A stretch of 64,000 nucleotides of DNA, taken from JAGNNV01 sp031412915. GTDB lineage: Bacteria; Acidobacteriota; Vicinamibacteria; Fen-336; JAGNNV01. The position numbers and the translations under genes were made by a program. The notes below the pieces were generated by a model. The model ran no database searches and was not told the DNA's origin. It worked only from the letters and a program-made list of their open reading frames with translations. Where the stretch lies: the NCBI GenBank assembly GCA_031412915.1, contig JANODX010000038.1, forward strand, positions 1 to 64,000. Reading direction: 5' to 3'. Each line of letters starts with the position of its first letter. The stretch's first letter is position 1. Of this stretch, positions 19,034 to 28,869 are shown piece after piece.

Positions 19034-20068
19034 TCAGGACTGTGGCACGAGCTTGTCTCCGAGGTCTCCGCGCAGCGTGCGAGCCATCGAGGGCCGGGCG
19101 AGGAAATCGTGGGGAAAGCCCAGATCGATCTTCGAAATCCCGTCCAGGCGCGCCAGCATCTCGGGGGTCAGGACGATATCGACGGCGCCGAGCGAATCCT
19201 CGAGTTGAGCGGCCGTCCTTGCCCCGACGATGGGGATGGTCCCCCTGGCCCCGCGGCCCATGGCCCACGCTATCGCCACCTGGGCGGACGACCGGCCGAG
19301 TTCCTTGGCCACCGCCGACACCTCCCCCGCGATCTTCATGTTGCGGTCGGAGAAGCGGTGCCGATTGGCGGCCACGCGTTTCGAATCCGGGGTCTCCCAG
19401 CCGACCGAATACTTCCCCGAGAGCACACCGCCGCCGATCGGGCCCCAGGGAGTGACCGCGAGACCGAGGGCATCGGCCATGGGCAGCAATTCCCGCTCGG
19501 GCGTGCGCTCGATCAGGCTGTACTCGATCTGAAGCCCGACGAAACGACTCCAGCCGCGAAGCTCGGCCAGGGTATTCGCGCGGGCCACCTGCCAGGCCGG
19601 AGTGTCCGAGACCCCGACATAGATGACCTTCCCGGCCCGGACCACATCGTCCAGGGCCCGCATCAACTCGTCCGCGGGCGTGATGTGATCCGCGACATGC
19701 ACCCAATAGAGGTCGATCCGGTCGAGATCGAGCCGTTGCAGCGAGGCCTCGATCGCGTGGACCAGGTTCTTCCGCGAGTTTCCCCAAGCGTTGATGTCGT
19801 CGAAGCGGGTCGCGATGGAGTACTTCGTCGCGACCACGAATTTATCGCGGTCGCTCTTCACGAATTCGCCGACGAAGCGTTCCGACGTGCCCTTGGTGTA
19901 GACGTTCGCGGTATCGATGAAGTTGCCGCCCGCCCTGGCGAAGACATCGAACTGTCGCCGGCTTTCCTCCCTGGAGGCGCCAAAGCCCCAGTCCTCACCG
20001 AAGGTCATGGTTCCGAGACAGAGCTCGGACACCTTGAGGCCGGAGCGTCCGAGAGTGCGATATCTCAC
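19034..20068 (-). CDS. Aldo/keto reductase
   Basis: A 344-residue AKR with the full catalytic tetrad: Asp52 and Tyr57 (FIDTANVYTKG), Lys82 (VATKYS) and His124 (YWVHVAD). The NADPH-binding C-terminal segment (GPIGGGVLSGKYS; IPIVGARTAAQLEDSL) matches the YghZ/Tas-like group of oxidoreductases. It should reduce aldehydes or ketones in the cytoplasm; the substrate is not known. The gene starts at GTG, whose first base is the last base of the TAG stop of the upstream VPS10-like gene, so the two are coupled. Confidence 0.92.
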   Translation of the reverse strand: MRYRTLGRSGLKVSELCLGTMTFGEDWGFGASREESRRQFDVFARAGGNFIDTANVYTKGTSERFVGEFVKSDRDKFVVATKYSIATRFDDINAWGNSRKNLVHAIEASLQRLDLDRIDLYWVHVADHITPADELMRALDDVVRAGKVIYVGVSDTPAWQVARANTLAELRGWSRFVGLQIEYSLIERTPERELLPMADALGLAVTPWGPIGGGVLSGKYSVGWETPDSKRVAANRHRFSDRNMKIAGEVSAVAKELGRSSAQVAIAWAMGRGARGTIPIVGARTAAQLEDSLGAVDIVLTPEMLARLDGISKIDLGFPHDFLARPSMARTLRGDLGDKLVPQS

Positions 20069-23000
20069 TATCGCTTCTCGCCCATCGACAGGGGATCCAT
20101 CGCCGCCTTGACCGCCTCGACCTTCACCGCCTCCAGTTCCCTCCCCAGATCGCCGAAGCGCTCATAGGCATCCCGGCCCGGCTTCTGGTCGGCCTGGCCG
20201 AGCATGCGCGCCACCGCCGCGAACTGATCGATCAACATCGGTTGAGGATAGGCACCCCCCGCGGTCTGGATCCTGGCGATCACCGCGTCGAGCTCCTTGA
20301 GTCGGGCCGGGCCCGCCGGAGTCTTGTCGGCCTGGATCTTCGTCCGGGCTTCGGTCAGTCTCTGGAGCACGGCCCGCGTTTCCGTCACCTTTTCCCGGAT
20401 TTCGAGAAGCAGCTTCGTCTGTTCGTCGATCACGGCGTCGGTCACGCCGTCCCTGGCCAGGCGGGGATCGGAAAGGACCTTGAGCGGACGCTCCTCCGAG
20501 AAGGCGCCCAGGGAGAGCCTGACTTTGTAGTCTCCGGGGGTCACCATCGGACCTTGAAAGCTCGGGAATCCGGGGACGCCGTTGTGGCGAAGGTCCCAGA
20601 CGAAGCGATGGGCGCCGGCCTTCGAGGAAAGACGGGGTGGGCCTGCAGGGCGCGTCTCCGGCGCCCGCATGCCCTGGCTCGTTTCCGCAGTTTGGGAGGG
20701 TCCGCTCCCGAATGAACGAATCACCACTCCCGTCGAGTCCATCACGTCAAGCCGGAGGTTCTCGGTCGCATCGACCTTGAGCGCATAGTCGAGGATGGCC
20801 CCCGGCTCGATGAACTGCGGGTCGGCCGGTCCCGTCATCACGTCATAGCGGAGCCGATAAGCGGGCGGGGGTTCGAGCAGGGCGACCGCCGCGCGGGCAT
20901 CGACCTTCGCCAGTTGATGCAGGGCGACCACGTTGTCGAGAATCCACACGCCGCGCCCCATGGTCGAAAGAACGAGATCGCCGCGGAAGACCTTGAGATC
21001 CGTCACCGGCGTTGCCGGGAGGTTGAGCTGGAAGCTCTGCCAGGTCTTCCCGCCGTTTAGGGAAACGAACATTCCGAATTCGGTCCCCGCGTAGATGAGT
21101 CCCTCGCGCCCCGGGTCCTCGCGGGCCACCCGGGTCGGGTGGTCGCCGGGAATCCCGTTCTTCCCGTCGGTGAGCAGAGTCCAGGTGGCGCCGTAGTCGT
21201 CCGTCCGATAGATGTACGGCTTGAACTCGCCCAGCAGCGTTCGGTAGTACGAGACCAGGGCCGAGCCCTTCCGGTGCGGGGAGTCGTCGATCGACTGGAT
21301 TCGTCCCATGGGCGGCATGCCCTTGGGCGTGACGTTGGTCCAGGTCCTGCCCTGATCGCGCGTGATTTGAACGAAACCGTCGTTGGTGCCCACCCAGATC
21401 ACGCCCTTTTCCAATCGCGACTCTTCGATCGCGTAGACGGTCGAATAGATCTCCTCGCCGGTGATGTCTCGCGTGATCGGCTCGCCGGAGATGCCCTGGG
21501 TGCCGGGCGGGCGAGCGGTGAGATCGGGAGAGACGGTGTCCCAGGTCTGGCCGCCGTCCGCGGTGCGATGCAGGACCTGCGAGCCGAAGTAGATGACGTT
21601 CGGATCGTGGGGTGAAATCTCGAACGGCGTGATCCGCTGCATGCGATACCGGATATCGCTCGCCGCATGCCCATAACGGTTCTGTGGGTAGACCCAGTAG
21701 CTCTGCTCCTGACCCGTCTCCATGTTCATCCGATAGAACTCGCCCTTGCAGACGCCAAAAACGATATGCGGAGCGCCGGGCTTGGGCTTCACCGGACCAG
21801 TCTCGCAACCGGGCCCCGGGACCTGCATCATCAGCGCATTGTCATAGGTGTGCGAGAAGGGCGGCCGGCTCGTGAGAATGATGGGCCAGCCGGTGTCCTG
21901 CTGGGCGCCGTACAGGCGATACGGAAACTGGTCGTCGGTCTCGATCTGATAGATCTCCGCGGTGGGCTGGTTCATCTGAGACGACCAGGTCAGGCCGCCG
22001 TTCATAGTTACATTGGCCCCTCCGTCGTTGGACTGAACCATGATGTCGGGGTTATCCGGATTGATCCACAGCGAGTGATTGTCGCCGTGAGGCGTGGTCC
22101 CGGTCTTGAAAGTCCGGCCTCCGTCGGTGGACTTGAAGAAGCCCTCGTTGTTCACGAAAACGATGTCGGGGTCTACCGGATGGGCATGCACGTTCGTGTA
22201 GTAGAAAGGCCGCCGCAGAAGGTTGGGATCGTTGGACTGGCGGGTCCAGGTTGCGCCCGAATCGTCGGTGCGATACAAGGCGCGCTCATCCCCGGGTGCT
22301 TCGACCAGCGCGTAGACGCGCTTCGGATTCGCAGGGGAGATGTCGAGATCGATCTTGCCAATGAGGCCCGCGGGCAGGCCGCTCGAAAGTTTCGTCCACG
22401 TATCGCCGCCATCCGTGGTCTTATAGATTCCCGCTCCGCCCCGGGCCTCGCTTCCGCTGATGATGGTCCATGGCTTGCGCTGTCCGAGCCAGAGCGCCGC
22501 ATAGAGCTCATTCGGATTGGCGGGATTCATGACCACGGCCGAAGCGCCCAGTGTCTCATTCACGAAGAGGACCTTCTTCCAACTGCGGCCGCCGTCTTTG
22601 GATCGGTAGACCCCCCGCTCGGGGTTCGGCGCCCAGGCGATGCCTTGCGCACCGACGTACACGATCGCTGGATTCGTCGGATGGACCCGGACGTCGCTGA
22701 TCTGACCCACGTCGGTGAGACCAGCGGGCGCCCAGGTCATGCCCGCGTCGTTGGAGCGATAGACGCCCTTCCCGAGGATGACGTTGCTGCGAATGCCATC
22801 GCTGCCCGTGCCCACGTAGACGATGTCGGGATTGGATTCGGCGACCTCGATCGCTCCGATCGAACCCGTGGGAAGAAAGCCATCGGTGATGGGCCGCCAG
22901 GTGACCCCGTAGTCGGTGGTCTTGAACGCGCCGCCACCGGAGGAACCGAGGTAGAACGTCCCGACGTGCCGGCGATGACCGGTGACGGTCGTGACCCGGC

Positions 23001-23154
23001 CTCCCCGGGACGGGCCGACCATCCGGTAGCTCAAGCCTCCGAAGAGCCTCGGCTCGATGGTTGGGTTCGCCGCGTCCTGAGCGAGGACGGAGGTCCCTGG
23101 GCCGCCCAGGGCGGCGAGAAGAATGGCAACGAGAGACCTTCGCCTGAGAGTCAT
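20068..23154 (-). CDS. Exported VPS10/BNR-repeat beta-propeller protein
   Basis: A 1028-residue protein with a signal peptide (RRRSLVAILLAALGGPG then AQD). The body holds many BNR/Asp-box repeats of the form SxDGGxTW, for example STDGGRTFKTG, TTDGGDTWTKL and NGGKTWQSF, making one or two large beta-propellers as in sortilin/VPS10 and photosystem II assembly factor-like proteins. A C-terminal region of about 300 residues ends in helices (LLEIREKVTETRAVLQRL). These are often annotated glycosyl hydrolases in Acidobacteriota, but no catalytic residues can be assigned. AGGAG precedes the ATG. The DUF502 gene lies 64 bases upstream. Confidence 0.85.
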   Translation of the reverse strand: MTLRRRSLVAILLAALGGPGTSVLAQDAANPTIEPRLFGGLSYRMVGPSRGGRVTTVTGHRRHVGTFYLGSSGGGAFKTTDYGVTWRPITDGFLPTGSIGAIEVAESNPDIVYVGTGSDGIRSNVILGKGVYRSNDAGMTWAPAGLTDVGQISDVRVHPTNPAIVYVGAQGIAWAPNPERGVYRSKDGGRSWKKVLFVNETLGASAVVMNPANPNELYAALWLGQRKPWTIISGSEARGGAGIYKTTDGGDTWTKLSSGLPAGLIGKIDLDISPANPKRVYALVEAPGDERALYRTDDSGATWTRQSNDPNLLRRPFYYTNVHAHPVDPDIVFVNNEGFFKSTDGGRTFKTGTTPHGDNHSLWINPDNPDIMVQSNDGGANVTMNGGLTWSSQMNQPTAEIYQIETDDQFPYRLYGAQQDTGWPIILTSRPPFSHTYDNALMMQVPGPGCETGPVKPKPGAPHIVFGVCKGEFYRMNMETGQEQSYWVYPQNRYGHAASDIRYRMQRITPFEISPHDPNVIYFGSQVLHRTADGGQTWDTVSPDLTARPPGTQGISGEPITRDITGEEIYSTVYAIEESRLEKGVIWVGTNDGFVQITRDQGRTWTNVTPKGMPPMGRIQSIDDSPHRKGSALVSYYRTLLGEFKPYIYRTDDYGATWTLLTDGKNGIPGDHPTRVAREDPGREGLIYAGTEFGMFVSLNGGKTWQSFQLNLPATPVTDLKVFRGDLVLSTMGRGVWILDNVVALHQLAKVDARAAVALLEPPPAYRLRYDVMTGPADPQFIEPGAILDYALKVDATENLRLDVMDSTGVVIRSFGSGPSQTAETSQGMRAPETRPAGPPRLSSKAGAHRFVWDLRHNGVPGFPSFQGPMVTPGDYKVRLSLGAFSEERPLKVLSDPRLARDGVTDAVIDEQTKLLLEIREKVTETRAVLQRLTEARTKIQADKTPAGPARLKELDAVIARIQTAGGAYPQPMLIDQFAAVARMLGQADQKPGRDAYERFGDLGRELEAVKVEAVKAAMDPLSMGEKR

Positions 23155-23218
23155 TTGTTCTCCTAAGTGGATGGTCGAACCGGGGCGCCGCCCCTCGGCC
23201 CGTGAAAGGTAGAGGCTC

Positions 23219-23818
23219 TCAGCGCTCCTTGAGGCTGAGGGGGACGGAGGCGCCCGCCGATAACAGGAGACTGACGCCGTCTTCGACCGAAAGGTCGGTT
23301 TCCACCACGTCCTCCCTCGGAAGAATCACCACATCTCCCACATAGAGATGATTGGTGGGGATATAGACGGTCAGCACATCGTGAGTGACGCCGTCGCGCA
23401 AGGTGAGTTTGAACGAGCCGGTCACGAAGCCTGGAGTGGTCCGGCCGGGCAGGCGGGCCAGGACGAAACGCTGAAAAGCATCCTTCGATTCCGGTCCCCC
23501 GAAACCGGACAGCACCTTTTTGGTGGTGCCGTAAACGGAGCCGACGACGGGCACCGCATCCAGAATCGCTCCCGCCCCGTCGAGCAGGCGCTTGAGCGGT
23601 CCGGCCGAGAAAAGCAGGCCGGCGAGGAAGACGGCGGCGAGGGTGACGAGAAACCCGAGACCCTGGATGTCGCGCCCCAGAAGAAGGTTCGCGAAGGGAT
23701 GGGCCAGGCCATCGAGGTAGGAGAAAAGCCACCACAACGCCTTGACGGTGATAACGATCGGAACCAGAACGACGAGCCCGCCGACGAACGTGTTCCGCAG
23801 GCGAGTGGTCGGACTCAT
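23219..23818 (-). CDS. DUF502 family membrane protein
   Basis: A 199-residue protein with two transmembrane helices at about residues 10-33 and 50-75. The conserved DUF502 core is visible: RNTFVGGLVVLVPIVIT, VVGSVYGTTKKVLSGF, then VYIPTNHLYVGDVVILP. The family is widespread and its role is unknown. I chose the ATG giving MSPTTRLRN; a TTG 27 bases upstream is also possible. Neither has a strong Shine-Dalgarno site. It lies between the Ser/Thr kinase gene and the VPS10-like gene, all on the minus strand. Confidence 0.88.
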   Translation of the reverse strand: MSPTTRLRNTFVGGLVVLVPIVITVKALWWLFSYLDGLAHPFANLLLGRDIQGLGFLVTLAAVFLAGLLFSAGPLKRLLDGAGAILDAVPVVGSVYGTTKKVLSGFGGPESKDAFQRFVLARLPGRTTPGFVTGSFKLTLRDGVTHDVLTVYIPTNHLYVGDVVILPREDVVETDLSVEDGVSLLLSAGASVPLSLKER

Positions 23819-23867
23819 CGAAGTTCGCGTCTGCCCGAAAGGCAACTCCCCGACATGGGACGGCTTC

Positions 23868-26234
23868 TCAGGGCTGCTTCATGGCAAGGCTGCTGCGGAA
23901 CCGCTCGCCTTTTTTCGATAGCGCTTCGACATCCATCACCCAGGCACTGGTGCTCGCGACCCAGATGCCGGGAATCTCGGCCACCATGGGGCGCTGGCCA
24001 ACCTTGACGTTGTCTTCGCTGATTCTCACCTGCGGATTCGAGATGTCACCATTGCGGGTGATCCTGACCGCGAGGCTGTCGAGTTTCGCGTCATTCTTCG
24101 CGTCGTTCTTCAGAAAGATCCGAACCCGGAAGGGACCTCCGGGAATCAGCGGGTTCGGCGCCACCTCGAACTCGAACTTGCCGGAAAAATCCGTCAGTTC
24201 CACTTCGAAGCCGGTGGCCTTCTTCGCCCCGGGCGCGGCGGCGATCCGGGTGCGGGCGGTTACAAACTCCCGGGCTTCCGGAACGGGAGCGGCCACCGTG
24301 GGCGCCGGAGGCGGGGTCTGAACCGCCGCCACGGTCGGCGCGGTCGCAACCGTTCCACCCGGCAGGGGTCTCAAGGCGGCCGTGGGAAGGGGCATCGCGG
24401 ATGAGGCAGCCCGGGGCGGAGCGGCCGGGGTTGTGGTCGCACGCGCCGCCCGCGCCGCCTCTCGCTCCTTGCCCTCGATCACTCGTCGCGCCCGGTCATA
24501 GGCATCGCGCGCCTGCAGGAAGGTCTGGGTCGCGGCGGTGAACTGGCGGACCTTGAGGCTTTCCTCGGCCGTGGCGGCGAAGGTCTCGCCCTCACTGTAG
24601 GCCGGATCCTGGGCGGCCCCTGGCCTCGCCATAGCGAGCGTACGCGCTTTGCCCATGTCGGCTCGTGCCGCCGCGGCTCGAGCGGAGAAATTCGCGTTCA
24701 ACTTGCTCGATAGTTCTGCGACCACCGGATTCTCGGGATCCCGCGCCATGACCCGTTCGAGAGCGGCCGAGGCTTGCGCAGCGTCACCGCGCGCCACCGC
24801 GTCACGAGCCGCCGCCACCGAACTCTCGATTTCCCGGGTGGCGCTTTCCGCTTGCTCGCGGATTCCCAAGGCCTCGGGATTGTTGGGTTCGAGAATGAGG
24901 ATGCGCTTGGTCTGCTCGATCGCGCCCTTGTAGTCCTTGTCGTCGAGGACGCGCCGGGCCAGATCCAGTTGCGTTTCCACCAGATTCGCGGTCAGCTTGT
25001 CGATGTTGGACTGAGCCACGTTGCTTCCACCCTGCCGGTTCAGGAGCCCGTAGCCGATGAAAGCCAGGAGCGCGAGGGCTCCAAGAACGCCCACAATCAA
25101 GATGGGGTTGGTCGACTTCGGAGGGAGGCTCGTGGGGATGGAATTCTGGGCGTCGGCTCCCGCCAGGACTCGGCCAGGCGCCTTCGAAACCGACCCCTTG
25201 AAACGGCCACTGGTGTAGGGAGCCGAAGAAATTGCCGCCGAAGGAGGCACCGATCCGGGGCCGGGGCGGCCGTAGGTCCTGAAGGGCGCCGGCTTTTGCG
25301 TCCCGGTGACGCTGGCCGCGGGATTTGACGAAGCAGGGGGAGTGGCGGCAGGGTTCGCGGGCGGGATTGCGGTCGTGGTTTCGCCGCTTTCTTCGTACTC
25401 GACCACGTCCGGATCTTCACCATAGCGGAAGGCCCGAATGGCGTCTCGGAGGGCGCCCGCGTTCGCGAAGCGGTCATCCACCTGCTTCGCCATCGCTACC
25501 TCGATGATCGTGACGACGGCGTCGGGGAGCCGGGAATCCCACTGCCTGGGCGGTGGCGGATCGCGATGCACCACCTGATAGAGCGTGGCGTGGACGGACT
25601 CCGCGTCGAAGGGCTTGCGGTTGGTCAGGAGTTCGTAGAAGACGGCGCCGGCCGAGAACACGTCGGATCGGGCATCGACCCGTTCTCCCATGACTTGTTC
25701 CGGCGACATGTAGTTGGGCGTGCCCATGACCACGCCCGTCTTGGTCAAATCGGAACTGCCCAGCCGGGCCAGACCGAAGTCGAGGATCTTCACCTGCCCG
25801 TTCGGCTGCACATGGATGTTCCCCGGCTTGAGGTCGCGATGAATGACCTCCCGACCATGAGCGTAGGCCAGACCGTCCGCCACCTGTTCCATGATGTCTA
25901 GCTTCTGATCGAAGGTGAGCTGACCCTTGGTGATCAGTTCCTTGAGATCCTTGCCCTCAAGGAGCTCCATGGCCATGTACAACTCGTTGTCCGCCTGTCC
26001 GAAATCGAAAACGGTGATGATGTTCGGGTGATTCAGCTGGGCCGCGGCGCGCGCTTCGCGCAGGAAGCGCTCCTTGTTCTCGCTATCCGAACCGAGCGCG
26101 GCGGAAATGGTCTTGACGGCAACCGTTCGACCCAGAACCGGATCCTGGGCGCGCCAAACCACTCCCATGGCCCCGGAACCGAGGTGGCTGATCGCTTCGT
26201 ACTTGCCAAACGTTTTCTTTGGGGTGTCGCTCAA
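23868..26234 (-). CDS. Membrane-anchored PASTA-less Ser/Thr protein kinase
   Basis: A 788-residue Hanks-type kinase starting at TTG. Glycine loop LGSGAMG, Lys41 (VAVK), catalytic Asp134 in HRDLKPGN, DFG at Asp152 and GTPNYMSPEQ are intact, so it should be active. After residue 270 comes a Pro/Ala/Ser-rich linker, then one transmembrane helix (PILIVGVLGALALLAFIGYG), a region of Ala/Arg/Glu-rich helices resembling TPR or coiled coil, and a C-terminal domain of about 110 residues with beta-type sequence. The C-terminal part should be periplasmic and may sense a ligand. No PASTA repeats occur. A TATGCT hexamer lies 21 bases before the start. Targets are unknown. Confidence 0.92.
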   Translation of the reverse strand: MSDTPKKTFGKYEAISHLGSGAMGVVWRAQDPVLGRTVAVKTISAALGSDSENKERFLREARAAAQLNHPNIITVFDFGQADNELYMAMELLEGKDLKELITKGQLTFDQKLDIMEQVADGLAYAHGREVIHRDLKPGNIHVQPNGQVKILDFGLARLGSSDLTKTGVVMGTPNYMSPEQVMGERVDARSDVFSAGAVFYELLTNRKPFDAESVHATLYQVVHRDPPPPRQWDSRLPDAVVTIIEVAMAKQVDDRFANAGALRDAIRAFRYGEDPDVVEYEESGETTTAIPPANPAATPPASSNPAASVTGTQKPAPFRTYGRPGPGSVPPSAAISSAPYTSGRFKGSVSKAPGRVLAGADAQNSIPTSLPPKSTNPILIVGVLGALALLAFIGYGLLNRQGGSNVAQSNIDKLTANLVETQLDLARRVLDDKDYKGAIEQTKRILILEPNNPEALGIREQAESATREIESSVAAARDAVARGDAAQASAALERVMARDPENPVVAELSSKLNANFSARAAAARADMGKARTLAMARPGAAQDPAYSEGETFAATAEESLKVRQFTAATQTFLQARDAYDRARRVIEGKEREAARAARATTTPAAPPRAASSAMPLPTAALRPLPGGTVATAPTVAAVQTPPPAPTVAAPVPEAREFVTARTRIAAAPGAKKATGFEVELTDFSGKFEFEVAPNPLIPGGPFRVRIFLKNDAKNDAKLDSLAVRITRNGDISNPQVRISEDNVKVGQRPMVAEIPGIWVASTSAWVMDVEALSKKGERFRSSLAMKQP

Positions 26235-26357
26235 AGATCCCTCGACGATCCTTCCAGCATAGCATCGGGAACCGACCGCAAACCTCGATTCTCCCTGGCC
26301 TTTATCGGCGCCTGGAGCCGGCGAACAAGAGCGCTTGGCCTCGGGGGTGGGGCCGTC

Positions 26358-27254
26358 TCAGGGAAGGAGCGCTTTTGTGATCCGAGCGATGAGGGCATCG
26401 CTGTCCGCTTCCTTTTCGATTCCCCGGGTCAGGATGACGAGAACGCTCGGCGAATCGCCATAAACGATGGCGGCGTCGTGGTGCACCCTGGTGATGGTGC
26501 CGGTCTTGTGCGCGACTTTGGTGCCTGGCGGCAAACCCCTGGGAATTCCCTCGTCGAATTTTTGCGCGGCCAAGACCTCCACCATCCGCTCACTCGCGGC
26601 CTTCGAGACCGCCTGGCCGCGGGCGATGGCGTTCAGGACCAGGAACAGTCCCCGAGCCGTGGTTTCGTTGATTATGCCCGCGTCGAACGCCTTCTGATCC
26701 TCAACCCCGCGCCGGACCTGCATGCCCGGGGCCCCGATGGCCTCCACGGTGTTGCGTACATTCTCCACCCCCAGGCGATCGATGAGCAGGTTCGTGGCGA
26801 AGTTGGAGGAGACCGTGATCATTTGAAAATTCAGCGCTTCCAGGGTCATGGTTTTGCCCACGTTCTTGTAGACCGTGGCGTCCGAGTCGTCGCCAAGGCT
26901 CAAGGAATAGGCGGAACCGTCCACCACGCTCTTGAAATCGTTGCGCACATCGATCTCATCCGAGAGCCGCAGCAGTTTCAGAGCTTCCTGACGGAAGAGT
27001 TCAACCATCACCGGCACTTTCATGGTGCTCGCGGCATGAAAGACCCGGTCCGCCTCGCACATCCACTCCTCGCGGCCATCGAGGGTCCGGTAGGCCACGG
27101 AGACCTCGGCGCCGCTTTCGCCAATCAGTTCCTCCGCAACCACGCGCCTCGCCAGAAACGAAGTGGGCTGGGCCTTCGGCGAAGGGACGGGCGGAGCCGG
27201 GGCTTGAACAACCGTTCCAATAGTCATGGCGAGGATGGCAAGGGGATCAATCAT
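26358..27254 (-). CDS. Class A beta-lactamase-like serine hydrolase
   Basis: A 298-residue protein with a signal-like N-terminus. The active-site elements are Ser76-x-x-Lys79 (STMK), Ser149-x-Asn151 (SSN in place of SDN) and HKTGT near the C-terminus. The omega loop does not show the class A ExxLN motif; Glu185 in RRGVEDQKAF is the only acidic candidate near that place. Such proteins are grouped with the beta-lactamase2 family, and many are not proven lactamases. It may be a peptidoglycan or ester hydrolase. It is the last gene of the rfb-led minus-strand run and overlaps the upstream GT39-like gene by eight bases. Confidence 0.8.
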   Translation of the reverse strand: MIDPLAILAMTIGTVVQAPAPPVPSPKAQPTSFLARRVVAEELIGESGAEVSVAYRTLDGREEWMCEADRVFHAASTMKVPVMVELFRQEALKLLRLSDEIDVRNDFKSVVDGSAYSLSLGDDSDATVYKNVGKTMTLEALNFQMITVSSNFATNLLIDRLGVENVRNTVEAIGAPGMQVRRGVEDQKAFDAGIINETTARGLFLVLNAIARGQAVSKAASERMVEVLAAQKFDEGIPRGLPPGTKVAHKTGTITRVHHDAAIVYGDSPSVLVILTRGIEKEADSDALIARITKALLP

Positions 27255-28824
27255 GGGGGTCGGACTCGGGAACTCGTGGTGACGATCCTAGAACATCGGC
27301 CCGGGTCGGAGCAGCGACCGCCGAAGTAGACCGGAGTCGGAACAACGTGGCCGCCCATTCGCCGCCCGGCTTCTGAAAAACCTCCAGCCTCTCCAGGCTG
27401 GCTCCCTCGAAGAGGGGGAAAAGGTCGAGATCAACGGGCCGGGGACCGATGATCGCGAATGTCGGGCCCCTCTGCGCCTCCGCGGTGATCAGGGCTCGAA
27501 AGGCCGCCGATCCCAGGTCGCCCTCTAACAAACGGACCGAGGGATGCCGGCCGAGCAGGAGGGCGAGGCTCGTGGGCATTGTTCTGGTCCCGCCGGTGTC
27601 GACAAACGTCGTGAGTGGGCCGCGGTCGGCCTCGTGTTTCAAACGAACCGACAACTCGAGGACACCGTAGCCGGAAGGCCAGCCGGTCACCAGTTGAAGG
27701 CGATCATCCCTCGGAAAAGGGGCCCGCGCGGGATCGAGAAGAAGAGCTTGATCGAAAGAGATCCAGGGCAAAGAGATCAGGCCGGCCAGGACGAAAGCGG
27801 CGGGTCGGCCAAGGGATGGTTTGAGGCGGGCGGCCACGGCGTCGATTCCGCCGGCCACCAGAATGAGGAGAGGGGGCAGCGTGGGCAAGACGTAGCGAGC
27901 GGACCAGGGTTGTGAAAAGAGGGCGAAGAGAAGGAAGGGCAGGACCACGGATCCGCCGAGCCAGAGGGCCCGGCCGTCTCGCAGGAGAATGGCGGAGGCG
28001 GCGGCGAAGGCCAGGACCGGCACCGAAAAGTAGGACTCCGCCCAGTCCCGCATGTCGAGAGCGGTCGACAGAATGACCGAACCCGCCGCGCGCGGATCCA
28101 CGATGTGCTGGGCCGAGACTTCGGCGCCATTCGAAACGAAGAACCACAACATCGGCGAAGCGCCCAGAAGCCCGATCGCGAACGCCCCGGCCAACGGTCT
28201 AAAGACCCGCGGCCAGTCTCTGGTCAGGGTCAGCAGTCCCAGGGGAACCACGAGGAAGAAGAGGAGGGCGGAGACCTTCGAGCACACGGCCAGGACGACC
28301 AGACTCGCCAAACCCGCACGGGCTCTGGTCCGGGCAGGGTCTTGAACAAGGGTCCAGGTTGCGAGCATCAGACCAACGATCGACACGCTTAGAAAGCCGT
28401 CCGAGAGAGCGAGACGGTCATAGACCAGGGCGAAGGGACTGAGGATGTAGAGAATCCCGGCCACCGCCGCGGCTCTCGGTCCAAAGAGCCGATGCGAGAG
28501 CAGCACAGTCAGGAGAAGGGAAACCGCCCCCGCCAGGGCGGCGACACACCGGGCCGCCCACAACCGGTCCTCGAAGGGTAAAGCCAGACCATAGGCCGCA
28601 ACCGCGAGAAGGCGGCCCGAGCCCACCGGTCTGAGGATCCGGCCCTCGCCATACAGACGCTCTGCCCACTGAATGTGAACCGCTTCATCGAGGAAGACGG
28701 GCAGGACGCTGAGGCTCCCGATTCGGGTCAGGAAGTAAAGCCCGCCCAGGATGCAAATCGCCCCGAGAGACGAACGGCTCAGACGCCGAGACGGGGGAGC
28801 GAGCGCATTCAATGACGAACTCAT
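27247..28824 (-). CDS. GT39/ArnT-like polytopic glycosyltransferase
   Basis: A 525-residue protein with about ten hydrophobic helices. The first periplasmic loop has LDEAVHIQWAERLYGEG, the acidic DE motif of GT-C transferases of the PMT/ArnT type, followed by a helix with GILYILSPFALVYDRLALSDG. These enzymes move a sugar from a polyprenyl-phosphate donor to lipid, glycan or protein outside the cytoplasm. It lies 45 bases after the M28 peptidase gene and runs into the beta-lactamase-like gene, so it belongs to the rhamnose-nucleotide operon. Confidence 0.8.
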   Translation of the reverse strand: MSSSLNALAPPSRRLSRSSLGAICILGGLYFLTRIGSLSVLPVFLDEAVHIQWAERLYGEGRILRPVGSGRLLAVAAYGLALPFEDRLWAARCVAALAGAVSLLLTVLLSHRLFGPRAAAVAGILYILSPFALVYDRLALSDGFLSVSIVGLMLATWTLVQDPARTRARAGLASLVVLAVCSKVSALLFFLVVPLGLLTLTRDWPRVFRPLAGAFAIGLLGASPMLWFFVSNGAEVSAQHIVDPRAAGSVILSTALDMRDWAESYFSVPVLAFAAASAILLRDGRALWLGGSVVLPFLLFALFSQPWSARYVLPTLPPLLILVAGGIDAVAARLKPSLGRPAAFVLAGLISLPWISFDQALLLDPARAPFPRDDRLQLVTGWPSGYGVLELSVRLKHEADRGPLTTFVDTGGTRTMPTSLALLLGRHPSVRLLEGDLGSAAFRALITAEAQRGPTFAIIGPRPVDLDLFPLFEGASLERLEVFQKPGGEWAATLFRLRSTSAVAAPTRADVLGSSPRVPESDPHD

Positions 28825-28869
28825 GGCCGGTCCGCGGCCGGCGGAAATCCCCTCTTCAGGGCGAGCCGC

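Noticed and set aside
21667..23166. Plus-strand open frame (499 codons) across the VPS10-like gene
   Set aside because: Shadow of the BNR-repeat gene; low-complexity Gly/Arg/Val composition.
26028..27329. Plus-strand open frame (433 codons) across kinase start and beta-lactamase-like gene
   Set aside because: Runs antisense to two genes with clear catalytic motifs.
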